This document shows, one piece after another, positions 23,230-30,677 of a DNA stretch of 64,000 nucleotides. Source of the DNA: Limisoma sp963601185 (GTDB lineage Bacteria; Bacteroidota; Bacteroidia; Bacteroidales; Muribaculaceae); the NCBI GenBank assembly GCA_963601185.1, contig CAVCEE010000001.1, forward strand, positions 248,001 to 312,000, read 5' to 3'. The notes below the pieces were generated by a model that was not told where the DNA came from, ran no database searches, and worked only from the letters and a program-made list of their open reading frames with translations. Position 1 is the stretch's first letter. Each line of letters opens with the position of its first letter. Made by a program: the position numbers and the translations under genes.

Positions 23230-24342
23230 ATGATTATTGGAATTCCAAAAGAAATCAAGAACAACGAAAACCGCGTGTCGATGACACCGGCTGGTGTTCA
23301 CGAACTTGTTAAGCACGGACACACCGTGTATGTACAGAAAACAGCCGGCGAAGGCAGCGGCTTCAGCGATGCCGACTATGAGGCGGTGGGCGCCCAGATG
23401 AGTGCTACCATTGAGGACGTCTATGCTAAGGCGGAGATGATTATCAAAGTAAAGGAACCAATAGAACCAGAATACAAACTCGTGCGAAAGGGACAGTTGC
23501 TGTTCACCTATATGCACTTCGCAAGTAGCGAACCATTGACAAAGGCTATGATTGAAAGTGGCGCAGTTTGTCTTGCTTACGAAACAGTGCGCAAGGCCGA
23601 CCGCTCGTTGCCTCTGCTCGTTCCGATGTCGGAAGTGGCAGGACGTATGTCGGTACAGGAAGGTATGTACTTCCTTGAGCGTCCTCACGGAGGCAAGGGT
23701 GTGCTTCTCGGCGGCGTGCCGGGAGTGAAGCCCGCCAAGGTGTTTGTCATTGGCGCCGGCGTAGTAGGTACGGCAGCAGCCATGACGGCAGCCGGCACAG
23801 GTGCCGATGTGACCATCTGCGACATCTCTCTGCCGCGACTCACATATCTTGCCGACGTTATGCCTAAGAACGTCAAGACATTGATGAGCAACGAATACAA
23901 CATCCGTCAGGAACTCGCCGAAGCCGACCTCGTTATCGGTTCGGTGCTTATCCCAGGTGCAAAAGCGCCTAAACTCGTCACTCGCGACATGCTGAAGGTG
24001 ATGAAGAAAGGCACGGTGATGGTAGACGTGGCTATCGACCAAGGCGGTTGCTTCGAGACATCGCACGCAACAACCCACCAAGACCCAATCTACGAGGTTG
24101 ACGGCATTATCCACTATGCTGTGGCAAACATCCCGGGCGCTGTGGCTCGCACATCGACGTTTGCGCTCACCAACGCGACACTTCCGTATGCGCTCAAACT
24201 TGCCGACAAGGGCTGGAAGCAAGCCTGCAAGGAGAACGCCGACCTCAAGGAAGGGCTCAATGTGGTGGAAGGCAAGGTTGTGTTCAAGGGCGTAAGTGAC
24301 GCTTGGGGACTCCCTTACACTCCGGTTGAGGAAGTGCTCTAA
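23230..24342 (+). CDS. ald: Alanine dehydrogenase
   Basis: NAD-dependent interconversion of L-alanine with pyruvate and ammonia. The 370-residue protein starts MIIGIPKEIKNNENRVSMTP, the canonical family N-terminus. Substrate-binding Lys and His lie in IIKVKEP and LFTYMHFA. The Rossmann motif is VFVIGAGVVGTAAAMTAAGTGADV, and the C-terminal VDVAIDQGGCFETS is typical. The length is as expected. It is followed by a strong terminator. Confidence 0.96.
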   Translation: MIIGIPKEIKNNENRVSMTPAGVHELVKHGHTVYVQKTAGEGSGFSDADYEAVGAQMSATIEDVYAKAEMIIKVKEPIEPEYKLVRKGQLLFTYMHFASSEPLTKAMIESGAVCLAYETVRKADRSLPLLVPMSEVAGRMSVQEGMYFLERPHGGKGVLLGGVPGVKPAKVFVIGAGVVGTAAAMTAAGTGADVTICDISLPRLTYLADVMPKNVKTLMSNEYNIRQELAEADLVIGSVLIPGAKAPKLVTRDMLKVMKKGTVMVDVAIDQGGCFETSHATTHQDPIYEVDGIIHYAVANIPGAVARTSTFALTNATLPYALKLADKGWKQACKENADLKEGLNVVEGKVVFKGVSDAWGLPYTPVEEVL

Positions 24343-24374
24343 CACAAGAAAATATCATTGCATCCTTTGGATGC

Positions 24375-24413
24375 GCCGCGTCGGGGTTGTCCTGTTCCCG
24401 GCGCGGCTTTTTT
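24375..24413 (+). terminator. Rho-independent terminator after ald
   Basis: GCCGCGTCGGG (24375-24385) pairs with CCCGGCGCGGC (24397-24407) with one G-T wobble, loop 11 bases, then six T residues. Confidence 0.85.
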
Positions 24414-24496
24414 GTGCCCCCTGAGAGTCGGCGCAAGCGATTTCGGCGGCGCATTTTTTGGAAAATTGCGGAAAAATGCCGAATATTGCAAAAAAT

Positions 24497-24871
24497 ATGG
24501 AAAGTACAAGACAAGCGAAAATTGCACGCCTGCTGCAAAAAGAATTGAGTGAACTGTTCCGCCGCCAGACGGCCGCCATGGGCGGAGTGCTGGTGTCGGT
24601 GAGTGCCGTGCGCGTATCGCCAGATTTGAGCGTTGCACGCGGCTATCTGAGCATCTTCCCTTCGGAGAAGGCTCAAGAGATAATCAAAAACATCAACCAA
24701 AACGCCAAGAGCATCCGCTACGAGTTGGCGAAGACACTGCGCTACCAATTGCGCAAAACCCCTGAACTGTCGTTCTTTATCGACGACTCGCTCGACTATA
24801 TTGAGCACATCGACAACATCCTCAAGCAGGACACTGCCCTCCACCGCGACGACGACAAGGAGGAAGAATAA
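24497..24871 (+). CDS. rbfA: Ribosome-binding factor A
   Basis: Cold-shock-related 30S maturation factor. The ATG at 24497 (MESTRQAKIARLLQKELSEL) gives 124 residues with the KH-type RbfA fold: VSVSAVRVSPDLSVARGYLS, then IRYELAKTLRYQLRKTPELSFFIDDSLDYIEHID. The acidic tail DDDKEEE is common in Bacteroidetes. It leads a plus-strand unit with the LolC/E-like permease 10 bases downstream. The 154-base gap upstream holds the ald terminator and an 8-bp GCATTTTT/AAAAATGC inverted repeat (24451-24479); no clear -7 box. Confidence 0.93.
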   Translation: MESTRQAKIARLLQKELSELFRRQTAAMGGVLVSVSAVRVSPDLSVARGYLSIFPSEKAQEIIKNINQNAKSIRYELAKTLRYQLRKTPELSFFIDDSLDYIEHIDNILKQDTALHRDDDKEEE

Positions 24872-24880
24872 CGACAAGCA

Positions 24881-26107
24881 ATGAGACTGTTGCCGCTGAA
24901 AATCGCCCTGCGCTATCTGCTGTCGAAGAAATCGCACACCGCAGTGAGCATCATCTCCGTTATAGCCGTCTGTGCGGTGGCTGTGACGGCAATGGCGATG
25001 ATTTGCGTAATGTCGGTGTTCAACGGCTTCAACAAGTTGGTCGACAGTAAGATGTCGAGCCTCGAGCCAGACATCAAGGTGTCGGCTGCGCGCGGCGTTA
25101 TAGGCAATGCCGCACAGGTAATCAGCAAAATCAAAACGGTTGGCGGCGTGGATATAGCCGTGCCGACCATCACGGAGAGTGCCCTCGTAATTTACGGCAC
25201 TCGACAAATCCCCATAACCCTCAAAGGCGTGACTGCCGACTATGACCGGCTCACCGACATCCGCCGGCTGATAAAGGCCGATGGAGCGTTCAAACTCACC
25301 GAAGGCGAGACCGATTTCTCCGTTATGAGCATCGGCGCAGCCTCCACACTCGGCGCACAGCCGGGCTACGACCCCGTGTGCTACATCTATGCGCCGCGCC
25401 GCGTGGGTGCGGTCAATGTAGCCAACCCGGCAACCGCCTTCGTTCGCATGCCCACGTTTGTGAGCGGCGTGTTTGAGGTGCGTCAGGGCGCATACGACCA
25501 GAACTACGTGTTCACCTCCCTGCGTGCCGCACGCACCCTTCTCGACTACACCACCGAGGCGACCGCCGTCGAGGTGCGTCTTGCCAAGGGCGCAAGCGAA
25601 GAAGCAGTGATGGAAGGCATAGCCAAGGCATTGGGTAGCGGCTACAAGGTGGAGAACCGCCTGATGCAGCACAGCCAGTCACTGAAGATGATCAACGTGG
25701 AGAAATGGATATCGCTCCTCCTGCTCGTGCTCATCCTCGTGGTGGCATCATTCAACGTGATTAGCACCCTCGCTATCCTCATACTCGAGAAAAACCAGAG
25801 CATAGCCACTCTCCATAGCCTCGGCGCAGACAACCGTATGGTGTCGCGCATCTTCATCGCCGAGGGATGGCTCATCTCCATCATCGGTGCCGTGGCAGGA
25901 CTGGCAGTAGGTGTGGCTCTGTGCTTCCTCCAGCAGCAGTTCGGCTTTATCCGCCTGAGTGCCGACACGAGCAACCTCGTGGTGAGCACCTATCCGGTGG
26001 CGGTAAGCGTTGCCGACGTGGCGATGATTTTCGCCATCGTGGCAGTGGTGGGACTGCTGGCATCGGTGGTTACGACAGGTGCTATGAGGGGCTATCTTCG
26101 AAAATAG
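24881..26107 (+). CDS. LolC/LolE-like ABC transporter permease
   Basis: A 408-residue inner-membrane permease of the FtsX/MacB superfamily. An N-terminal membrane segment (AVSIISVIAVCAVAVTAMAMI) is followed by a periplasmic MacB_PCD-type domain (about residues 45-265), then three C-terminal membrane segments (LLLVLILVVASFNVIST, GWLISIIGAVAGLAVGVAL, VADVAMIFAIVAVVGLLAS). The GADNRMVSRIFIAEGWLIS motif is typical of lipoprotein-releasing permeases. The partner ATPase (LolD) is not in the window. A role in moving lipoproteins to the outer membrane is likely but inferred. It is cotranscribed with rbfA. Confidence 0.88.
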   Translation: MRLLPLKIALRYLLSKKSHTAVSIISVIAVCAVAVTAMAMICVMSVFNGFNKLVDSKMSSLEPDIKVSAARGVIGNAAQVISKIKTVGGVDIAVPTITESALVIYGTRQIPITLKGVTADYDRLTDIRRLIKADGAFKLTEGETDFSVMSIGAASTLGAQPGYDPVCYIYAPRRVGAVNVANPATAFVRMPTFVSGVFEVRQGAYDQNYVFTSLRAARTLLDYTTEATAVEVRLAKGASEEAVMEGIAKALGSGYKVENRLMQHSQSLKMINVEKWISLLLLVLILVVASFNVISTLAILILEKNQSIATLHSLGADNRMVSRIFIAEGWLISIIGAVAGLAVGVALCFLQQQFGFIRLSADTSNLVVSTYPVAVSVADVAMIFAIVAVVGLLASVVTTGAMRGYLRK

Positions 26108-26132
26108 AAAACAAGAAAAACTACAGACTTAT

Positions 26133-28679
26133 ATGGACAGACTCAGACTATTTTTCATCTTGGTGGCTCTTTCAGCCACACTCTCGCTGTCGGCGCTGTC
26201 GCGCAGCGTAAACCTGACGGTAAAGGTAACTGCCGAAACCGGCGAAGCCCTCGGCGGACAGTACTTTCTGCTGGAACAGACCGACTACAGCCTCACCTAC
26301 GGCTCTTCGGAAACGGTGCTTGACGCCGACGGCAAATGCACTGTCAAAGCGTATGCCGGCAACCACCGCATCACGCTGAACCGCAGCGGATATGCCACAC
26401 TGACGCAGGACTTCAACGTCACTTCCGATATGACCGTCACACTGACGCTGAAAGAGGCTGTGCGCAATCCGTTTGCCTTCAAGACGAAAGAGTCGCACGA
26501 CATTCTGACCGGGCTCAACGATGTGCGCCTGTCGTGGAACCGCGAAGACCCGGTGTTTTTCGACGATTTCGAGAGTTATGAGCCGTTTGCCATAGAGTTC
26601 AGCCCCTGGACAGGCATCGACGGTGACCACGCCGCAGCCGCGCCCCTTCAGGGCTCTTACCCCAACCGCGCCACGCTGCAGTATGCGCAGATTATCAATC
26701 CTCTTACCGTAGAGCCATCGTGGTGGAGCGAATATCCAGTGCTCCGTGCCTACAGCGGCAAGCAGTATGCCGGCTTTGTACGCACCAGCGGCGGCAGTGC
26801 CAACGACGACTGGCTGATCTCGCCGGCGGTGACCATCGGTACGGACAACATCGTGCGCTTTATGGCGAAAGCAGCCGACGTGTACAAGGAACGCTTCGAG
26901 GTGGGCATCACCACCGTCGACAATCCCGATGCCTCCGACTTCGACATCATCTCTTCGGGCAACTATGAGTCTGTTGACTATTCCGAATGGCACGCAATGC
27001 AGTACGACCTCTCCGCCTATGCCGGCGAGACGGTGCGCATTGCCATCCACTATATCGGCGACCCGAGCAACGGCGGCGCATTTATGCTGATGGTCGATGA
27101 CTTTTTCATCGGTCAGGCCGACTACTATGCCGACGACGAGGCATCAACCGTGTCCATCCGCTCCGCTCTCCGCTCCCCAGCCAACCCCAACGAGCGTTTC
27201 TACGTCTACAAGGACGGCGTGAAGGTGGCTGAAACGGATGCGTACCACTACGATTTCAGCCAGTTGGCTGCCGGAACATATTCCCTGGGAGTGAAAGCAG
27301 TGTATAAGAACGCTGAGAGCGACATCGTTAGCGAGTCGTTTAAGGTGGGCAGCGGCGAATACTATCCAGTCGTTGTCAGCATCAACGCCAACGACGGCGA
27401 GACCCCAGTGGGCGAGACCCTTGAGTTGCTCAACAAAACCACTACGGAGTCGTACAGCGTGGCAGTTACGGGCAGCGTAATGACCCTGCAATCAGTGCCG
27501 GCAGGTGACTATGTGATTTCGCTCGATGCTGACCGCTACGGTCGTTGGAGCGAGGAGGTGACCGTCGACAAGGCTACGCAAGTGGCCGTCAACCTTGTGG
27601 AAACAATCACCGACCCATACAACATCACCGTGAGCCAGAGCGACAACGAGGCAAATCCGAGTCTTGTCGACGCTGAGGTGCACTGGAACCAGGACCTCGG
27701 CTTCAGCGACAGTTTTGAGGACTACGACGACTTTGCCACAACCTTCGGTGACTGGACATCAATCGACAACGACCGCCGCGTGGTCTATCCGATAGCCCTC
27801 GGGACGCAGTCAAACATTGTAGACTTCCCCGGCGCAAGCACCACCACCAACCCGGCGGCAATAGCACCGATGGTGTTCAACCCCTACCAGACCCAGCCGG
27901 CAATGGCACCGACAGACCTGGCTGTGATACCTCCGACAGGCGAAAAGAGCGTAATCTTCTTCTCGCCGCAGCAGTATACTGCTGACAAGTGGCTCATCTC
28001 CCCAGCGCAGGATATCCGCGACGGCTACGAATGGAGTTTTGCGGTGAAGGCATACAGCAACTATCCTGAAACGTTTGAACTCTGCATTGCAGCAAGCAAC
28101 GACTACACTGCAATGACAGTGCTCGACCGCATCACGCCGTCGTACAGTGCTTGGCAGTCCTACTCTATCGACCTGTCGGCATACGCCGGACAGACGGTCT
28201 ATGTTGCGCTCCACTACGTCTCCAATGATGCGTTCTTCGCGCAGGTGGACGATTTCTATGTCGGTCCACGCGAATCCACTTCCGACAATGTTGGCAATGT
28301 GCAGAACTATCAGATATATCTCGACAACGCTTTGCAAGGCACTACCTCCGACACCGGCTATACTCTCAAGGGCATCAGCCGCGGCGAGCACACCGTGGGC
28401 ATCCGTGCAGTCTACAAGTCGGGCTCGTCAAGCACGGTGGAATACACCTTCAACGCGCAGGGCGCAGTGACTGGCGTTGAGGCTTCGGCAGTGAAGGTGG
28501 CTGGCGGCAAGGGCTGCATCCGCATCATCGGCGGCGAAGGAATCCGTGCCACGGTCGTTGGCGCATCGGGTCAGCAGGTGGCTACGGTGACGCTCACGGG
28601 CGACACTAAGGTGGCTCTCGCTCCGGGATTTTATGTAGTAGCCGTCGGCGGCAAGTCGCAGAAGGTGATAGTGCGGTAG
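26133..28679 (+). CDS. Secreted T9SS cargo with two choice-of-anchor J domains
   Basis: An 848-residue exported protein. After the signal peptide comes a carboxypeptidase-regulatory/CnaB-like domain (LTVKVTAETGEALGGQYF). The first choice-of-anchor J (Cleaved_Adhesin-like) domain starts at FFDDFESYEPF and has WLISPAV and VDDFFIG. An Fn3-like segment and a second regulatory domain follow, then the second J domain (FSDSFEDYDDF, WLISPAQD, VDDFYVG), another Fn3-like segment, and a C-terminal Por/T9SS sorting domain (GIRATVVGASGQQVATVTL through KVIVR). Such proteins are surface-anchored or released adhesins and hydrolase scaffolds. No catalytic domain is visible. It lies 25 bases after the permease gene. 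Confidence 0.85.
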   Translation: MDRLRLFFILVALSATLSLSALSRSVNLTVKVTAETGEALGGQYFLLEQTDYSLTYGSSETVLDADGKCTVKAYAGNHRITLNRSGYATLTQDFNVTSDMTVTLTLKEAVRNPFAFKTKESHDILTGLNDVRLSWNREDPVFFDDFESYEPFAIEFSPWTGIDGDHAAAAPLQGSYPNRATLQYAQIINPLTVEPSWWSEYPVLRAYSGKQYAGFVRTSGGSANDDWLISPAVTIGTDNIVRFMAKAADVYKERFEVGITTVDNPDASDFDIISSGNYESVDYSEWHAMQYDLSAYAGETVRIAIHYIGDPSNGGAFMLMVDDFFIGQADYYADDEASTVSIRSALRSPANPNERFYVYKDGVKVAETDAYHYDFSQLAAGTYSLGVKAVYKNAESDIVSESFKVGSGEYYPVVVSINANDGETPVGETLELLNKTTTESYSVAVTGSVMTLQSVPAGDYVISLDADRYGRWSEEVTVDKATQVAVNLVETITDPYNITVSQSDNEANPSLVDAEVHWNQDLGFSDSFEDYDDFATTFGDWTSIDNDRRVVYPIALGTQSNIVDFPGASTTTNPAAIAPMVFNPYQTQPAMAPTDLAVIPPTGEKSVIFFSPQQYTADKWLISPAQDIRDGYEWSFAVKAYSNYPETFELCIAASNDYTAMTVLDRITPSYSAWQSYSIDLSAYAGQTVYVALHYVSNDAFFAQVDDFYVGPRESTSDNVGNVQNYQIYLDNALQGTTSDTGYTLKGISRGEHTVGIRAVYKSGSSSTVEYTFNAQGAVTGVEASAVKVAGGKGCIRIIGGEGIRATVVGASGQQVATVTLTGDTKVALAPGFYVVAVGGKSQKVIVR

Positions 28680-28685
28680 AAATTG

Positions 28686-28693
28686 TATCTTTG
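28686..28693 (+). promoter_or_regulatory. -7 box directly before RNase H gene
   Basis: TATCTTTG ends only 5 bases before the ATG at 28699, so the transcript would be leaderless or nearly so. No TTG at ideal distance. Confidence 0.45.
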
Positions 28694-28698
28694 CATCT

Positions 28699-29391
28699 AT
28701 GGCAAGTAAGACATACGTTGTGTTTGTCGGGCGAGAGCCCGGCATCTGCGAAGACTGGGAAGAGTGCAGGGCGAGGGTAGAGGGCTACCCTGGCGCCCGC
28801 TACAAGTCGTACCACTCTCGTGAGGAAGCCATTATGGCATACCGCGAGAGCGATGCGTCGGCATCGGTGCTGATGCGCAACATCTCGCGGCATCTCAACG
28901 AGGAGTCGACCGATGCCGTAGCCGTTTCCCAAGCCGAAGAGCCAGTCAAGGCGGCGAAGCCTCAGGGCGGAACATATCCGCCGGAGGTAATCACCAACAG
29001 CATCGCCGTGGATGCCGGATGTATGGGCAATCCCGGGATAATGGAATACCGGGGCGTGTATATCCAGACTGGTCAGGAAATCTTCAAGGTAGGACCTTAC
29101 AAGGACGGCACAAACAACATCGGTGAGTTTCTTGCCATTGTCCACGGACTGGCGTTGCTGAAGCAGAAAGGCAGCAACATACCCATCTACAGTGACAGTA
29201 TGACGGCGCAGAAATGGGTGCGCGACCGCAAGTGCCGCACGCAGTTGAAGCCCACCGCCAACAATGCCGTGCTCCTCGAACTCGTGAAGCGTGCCGAGGC
29301 ATGGCTCGCTCAGAACACCTACACCAACCCCATCATCAAGTGGGAGACCAAACTCTGGGGTGAAATCCCAGCCGACTTCGGCAGAAAATAG
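28699..29391 (+). CDS. Ribonuclease H with viroplasmin (Caulimo_VI) domain
   Basis: A 230-residue cytoplasmic enzyme that cleaves RNA in RNA-DNA hybrids. The N-terminal viroplasmin-like domain (YVVFVGREPGICEDWEECR, GARYKSYHSREEAI) binds hybrid nucleic acid. A linker of about 40 residues leads to the RNase HI fold with catalytic acids in IAVDAGCMGNPG, NNIGEFLAIVHG, IYSDSMTAQ and the C-terminal PADFGRK. This domain pairing is standard in Bacteroidetes. The gene is nearly leaderless relative to its -7 box. Confidence 0.93.
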   Translation: MASKTYVVFVGREPGICEDWEECRARVEGYPGARYKSYHSREEAIMAYRESDASASVLMRNISRHLNEESTDAVAVSQAEEPVKAAKPQGGTYPPEVITNSIAVDAGCMGNPGIMEYRGVYIQTGQEIFKVGPYKDGTNNIGEFLAIVHGLALLKQKGSNIPIYSDSMTAQKWVRDRKCRTQLKPTANNAVLLELVKRAEAWLAQNTYTNPIIKWETKLWGEIPADFGRK

Positions 29392-29456
29392 AAGGCATCC
29401 CCCCAAAAAATTCACGCATTGGCGTTTCGGCTTGAACCAGAAAGATTATGCTCTGG

Positions 29457-29485
29457 AAACATTATGCTGTGGGAGCATAATGTTT
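29457..29485. promoter_or_regulatory. 12-bp perfect inverted repeat at the -33 region
   Basis: AAACATTATGCT (29457-29468), loop GTGGG, AGCATAATGTTT (29474-29485). Its right arm overlaps the TTTG at 29483-29486, which is the best -33 candidate for the gene at 29515. It could be an operator, or a hairpin ending RNase H transcripts. A partial copy of the arm (ATTATGCTCT) lies at 29445. Confidence 0.55.
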
Positions 29486-29502
29486 GTAAGGATTTTTGTT
29501 GT

Positions 29503-29510
29503 TATCTTTG
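29503..29510 (+). promoter_or_regulatory. -7 box for membrane-anchored small protein
   Basis: TATCTTTG, ending 4 bases before the ATG at 29515. With the TTTG at 29483-29486 the spacer is 16 bases, somewhat short. Confidence 0.45.
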
Positions 29511-29514
29511 GTGT

Positions 29515-29934
29515 ATGGAAATGTCGGTTAAAAATCTTTGTGAGGGCGGAGGCGTGACGATGGGCGTGGTTGATTTGCTGCGCTTTGAGTTGCCTTTGCT
29601 GCTCGACGACGTGCCGGAGGGGCGCAGACTCTGTGCCGCGGCGGTGCTGGTGGATGCCGACAAGAGGACGGTTCGCCTTGGCGAACTGCCGGAGGGGCAG
29701 GGCAACGCCGTGGTTGACTACGGACTCATCCTTATGTTTGCCCTCGGCAAGGCAAAGGTGAAGCCCAAGGCTCTGGTGCGCATCGCGGAGCGGTGCATCT
29801 CCGGCGAGATAGCCACGCCGGAAGAGTTGAGGCTCGCCGTGGAGCGCAGCGCAGCGCGGTCGGGCCACGCCGCCATCGTTGCGGTGATGGTGGTGCTCCT
29901 CGCCCTGCTCTATTTGGTTTTCCGCTTGCAGTGA
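29515..29934 (+). CDS. Tail-anchored protein of unknown function
   Basis: A 139-residue protein, not recognised. The ATG at 29515 (MEMSVKNLCEGGGV) directly follows the -7 box; an alternative ATG at VTMGVVDLL is possible. The soluble part is Leu- and Glu-rich (LLRFELPLLLDDVPEGRRL, FALGKAKVKPKALVRIAERC). It ends in one membrane segment (AAIVAVMVVLLALLYLVFRLQ), giving a tail-anchored topology with the bulk in the cytoplasm. No motif points to a function. Confidence 0.6.
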   Translation: MEMSVKNLCEGGGVTMGVVDLLRFELPLLLDDVPEGRRLCAAAVLVDADKRTVRLGELPEGQGNAVVDYGLILMFALGKAKVKPKALVRIAERCISGEIATPEELRLAVERSAARSGHAAIVAVMVVLLALLYLVFRLQ

Positions 29935-29986
29935 GAGGACGGCGATTTTTCGGCTTCCCAATGGCGGAAATCCCAGAGTCTATTCT

Positions 29987-29994
29987 TATATTTG
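29987..29994 (+). promoter_or_regulatory. -7 box for rubrerythrin
   Basis: TATATTTG, 41 bases before the ATG at 30036; no ideal -33 TTG was seen. Confidence 0.45.
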
Positions 29995-30035
29995 CCGTTG
30001 AAATGACGTATTTCCAAATTTAAATCCCAAACGAT

Positions 30036-30578
30036 ATGAAAGAACTTAAAGGAACAAAGACCGAGGCCAATCTGCAGACCGCTTTTGCAGGTGAGTCGCA
30101 AGCAACTAACAAGTATGCCTACTACGCTTCGAAGGCGAAGAAGGACGGCTATGTGCAGATTGCAGCAATCTTTGAGGAGACTATGGGCAACGAGCGCGAA
30201 CACGCCAAACTGTGGTTCAAACTGCTCCACGACGGCGCAGTGCCCGACACTATGACAAACCTTGCCGATGCTGCTGCCGGCGAGAACTTCGAGTGGACTG
30301 ATATGTATGCCACTTTCGCTCGCGAGGCACGCGAGGAGGGCTTCGACCACATCGCCGAACTCTTTGAGGGCGTGGGCGCAATCGAGAAGCGCCACGAGGA
30401 GCGTTACCGCCAACTGCTGAAGAACATCGAAGACAAGGTGGTGTTCTCGCGCGATGGCGACTGCATCTGGCAATGCCTTAACTGCGGACATATCCACATC
30501 GGCAAGGATGCACCTGAGGTATGTCCGGTGTGTGCGCACCCGAAGGCTTACTTCGCCCTCGCTGCCGACAACTATTAA
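30036..30578 (+). CDS. Rubrerythrin
   Basis: A 180-residue cytoplasmic peroxidase that reduces hydrogen peroxide in anaerobes. The N-terminal four-helix diiron domain has TEANLQTAFAGESQA (Glu ligand), the ETMGNEREHAKLWF motif (E-x-x-H) and the second set in IEKRHEERYRQLL. The C-terminal rubredoxin-like domain binds iron through CLNCGH and CPVCAHP. It is a complete single-gene unit with its own -7 box, ending at a bidirectional terminator. Confidence 0.96.
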   Translation: MKELKGTKTEANLQTAFAGESQATNKYAYYASKAKKDGYVQIAAIFEETMGNEREHAKLWFKLLHDGAVPDTMTNLADAAAGENFEWTDMYATFAREAREEGFDHIAELFEGVGAIEKRHEERYRQLLKNIEDKVVFSRDGDCIWQCLNCGHIHIGKDAPEVCPVCAHPKAYFALAADNY

Positions 30579-30628
30579 TCATCGGCTGGCAGTGTCAGCC
30601 TCCGACGAGGCATTCACTTTCAGACAAC

Positions 30629-30660
30629 AAAAAAAGTCCGCCAAATGGCGGACTTTTTTT
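30629..30660. terminator. Bidirectional terminator between rubrerythrin and T9SS cargo gene
   Basis: An A-run, GTCCGCC (30636-30642), loop AAAT, GGCGGAC (30647-30653) and a T-run. It serves the convergent genes on both strands. Confidence 0.9.
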
Positions 30661-30677
30661 ATGGTTGTTGGTGAGGA

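Noticed and set aside
24284..25672. A 462-codon open frame on the minus strand
   Set aside because: It crosses the ald terminator, rbfA and the permease gene in antisense. Its translation is His/Arg-rich and unrelated to any family.
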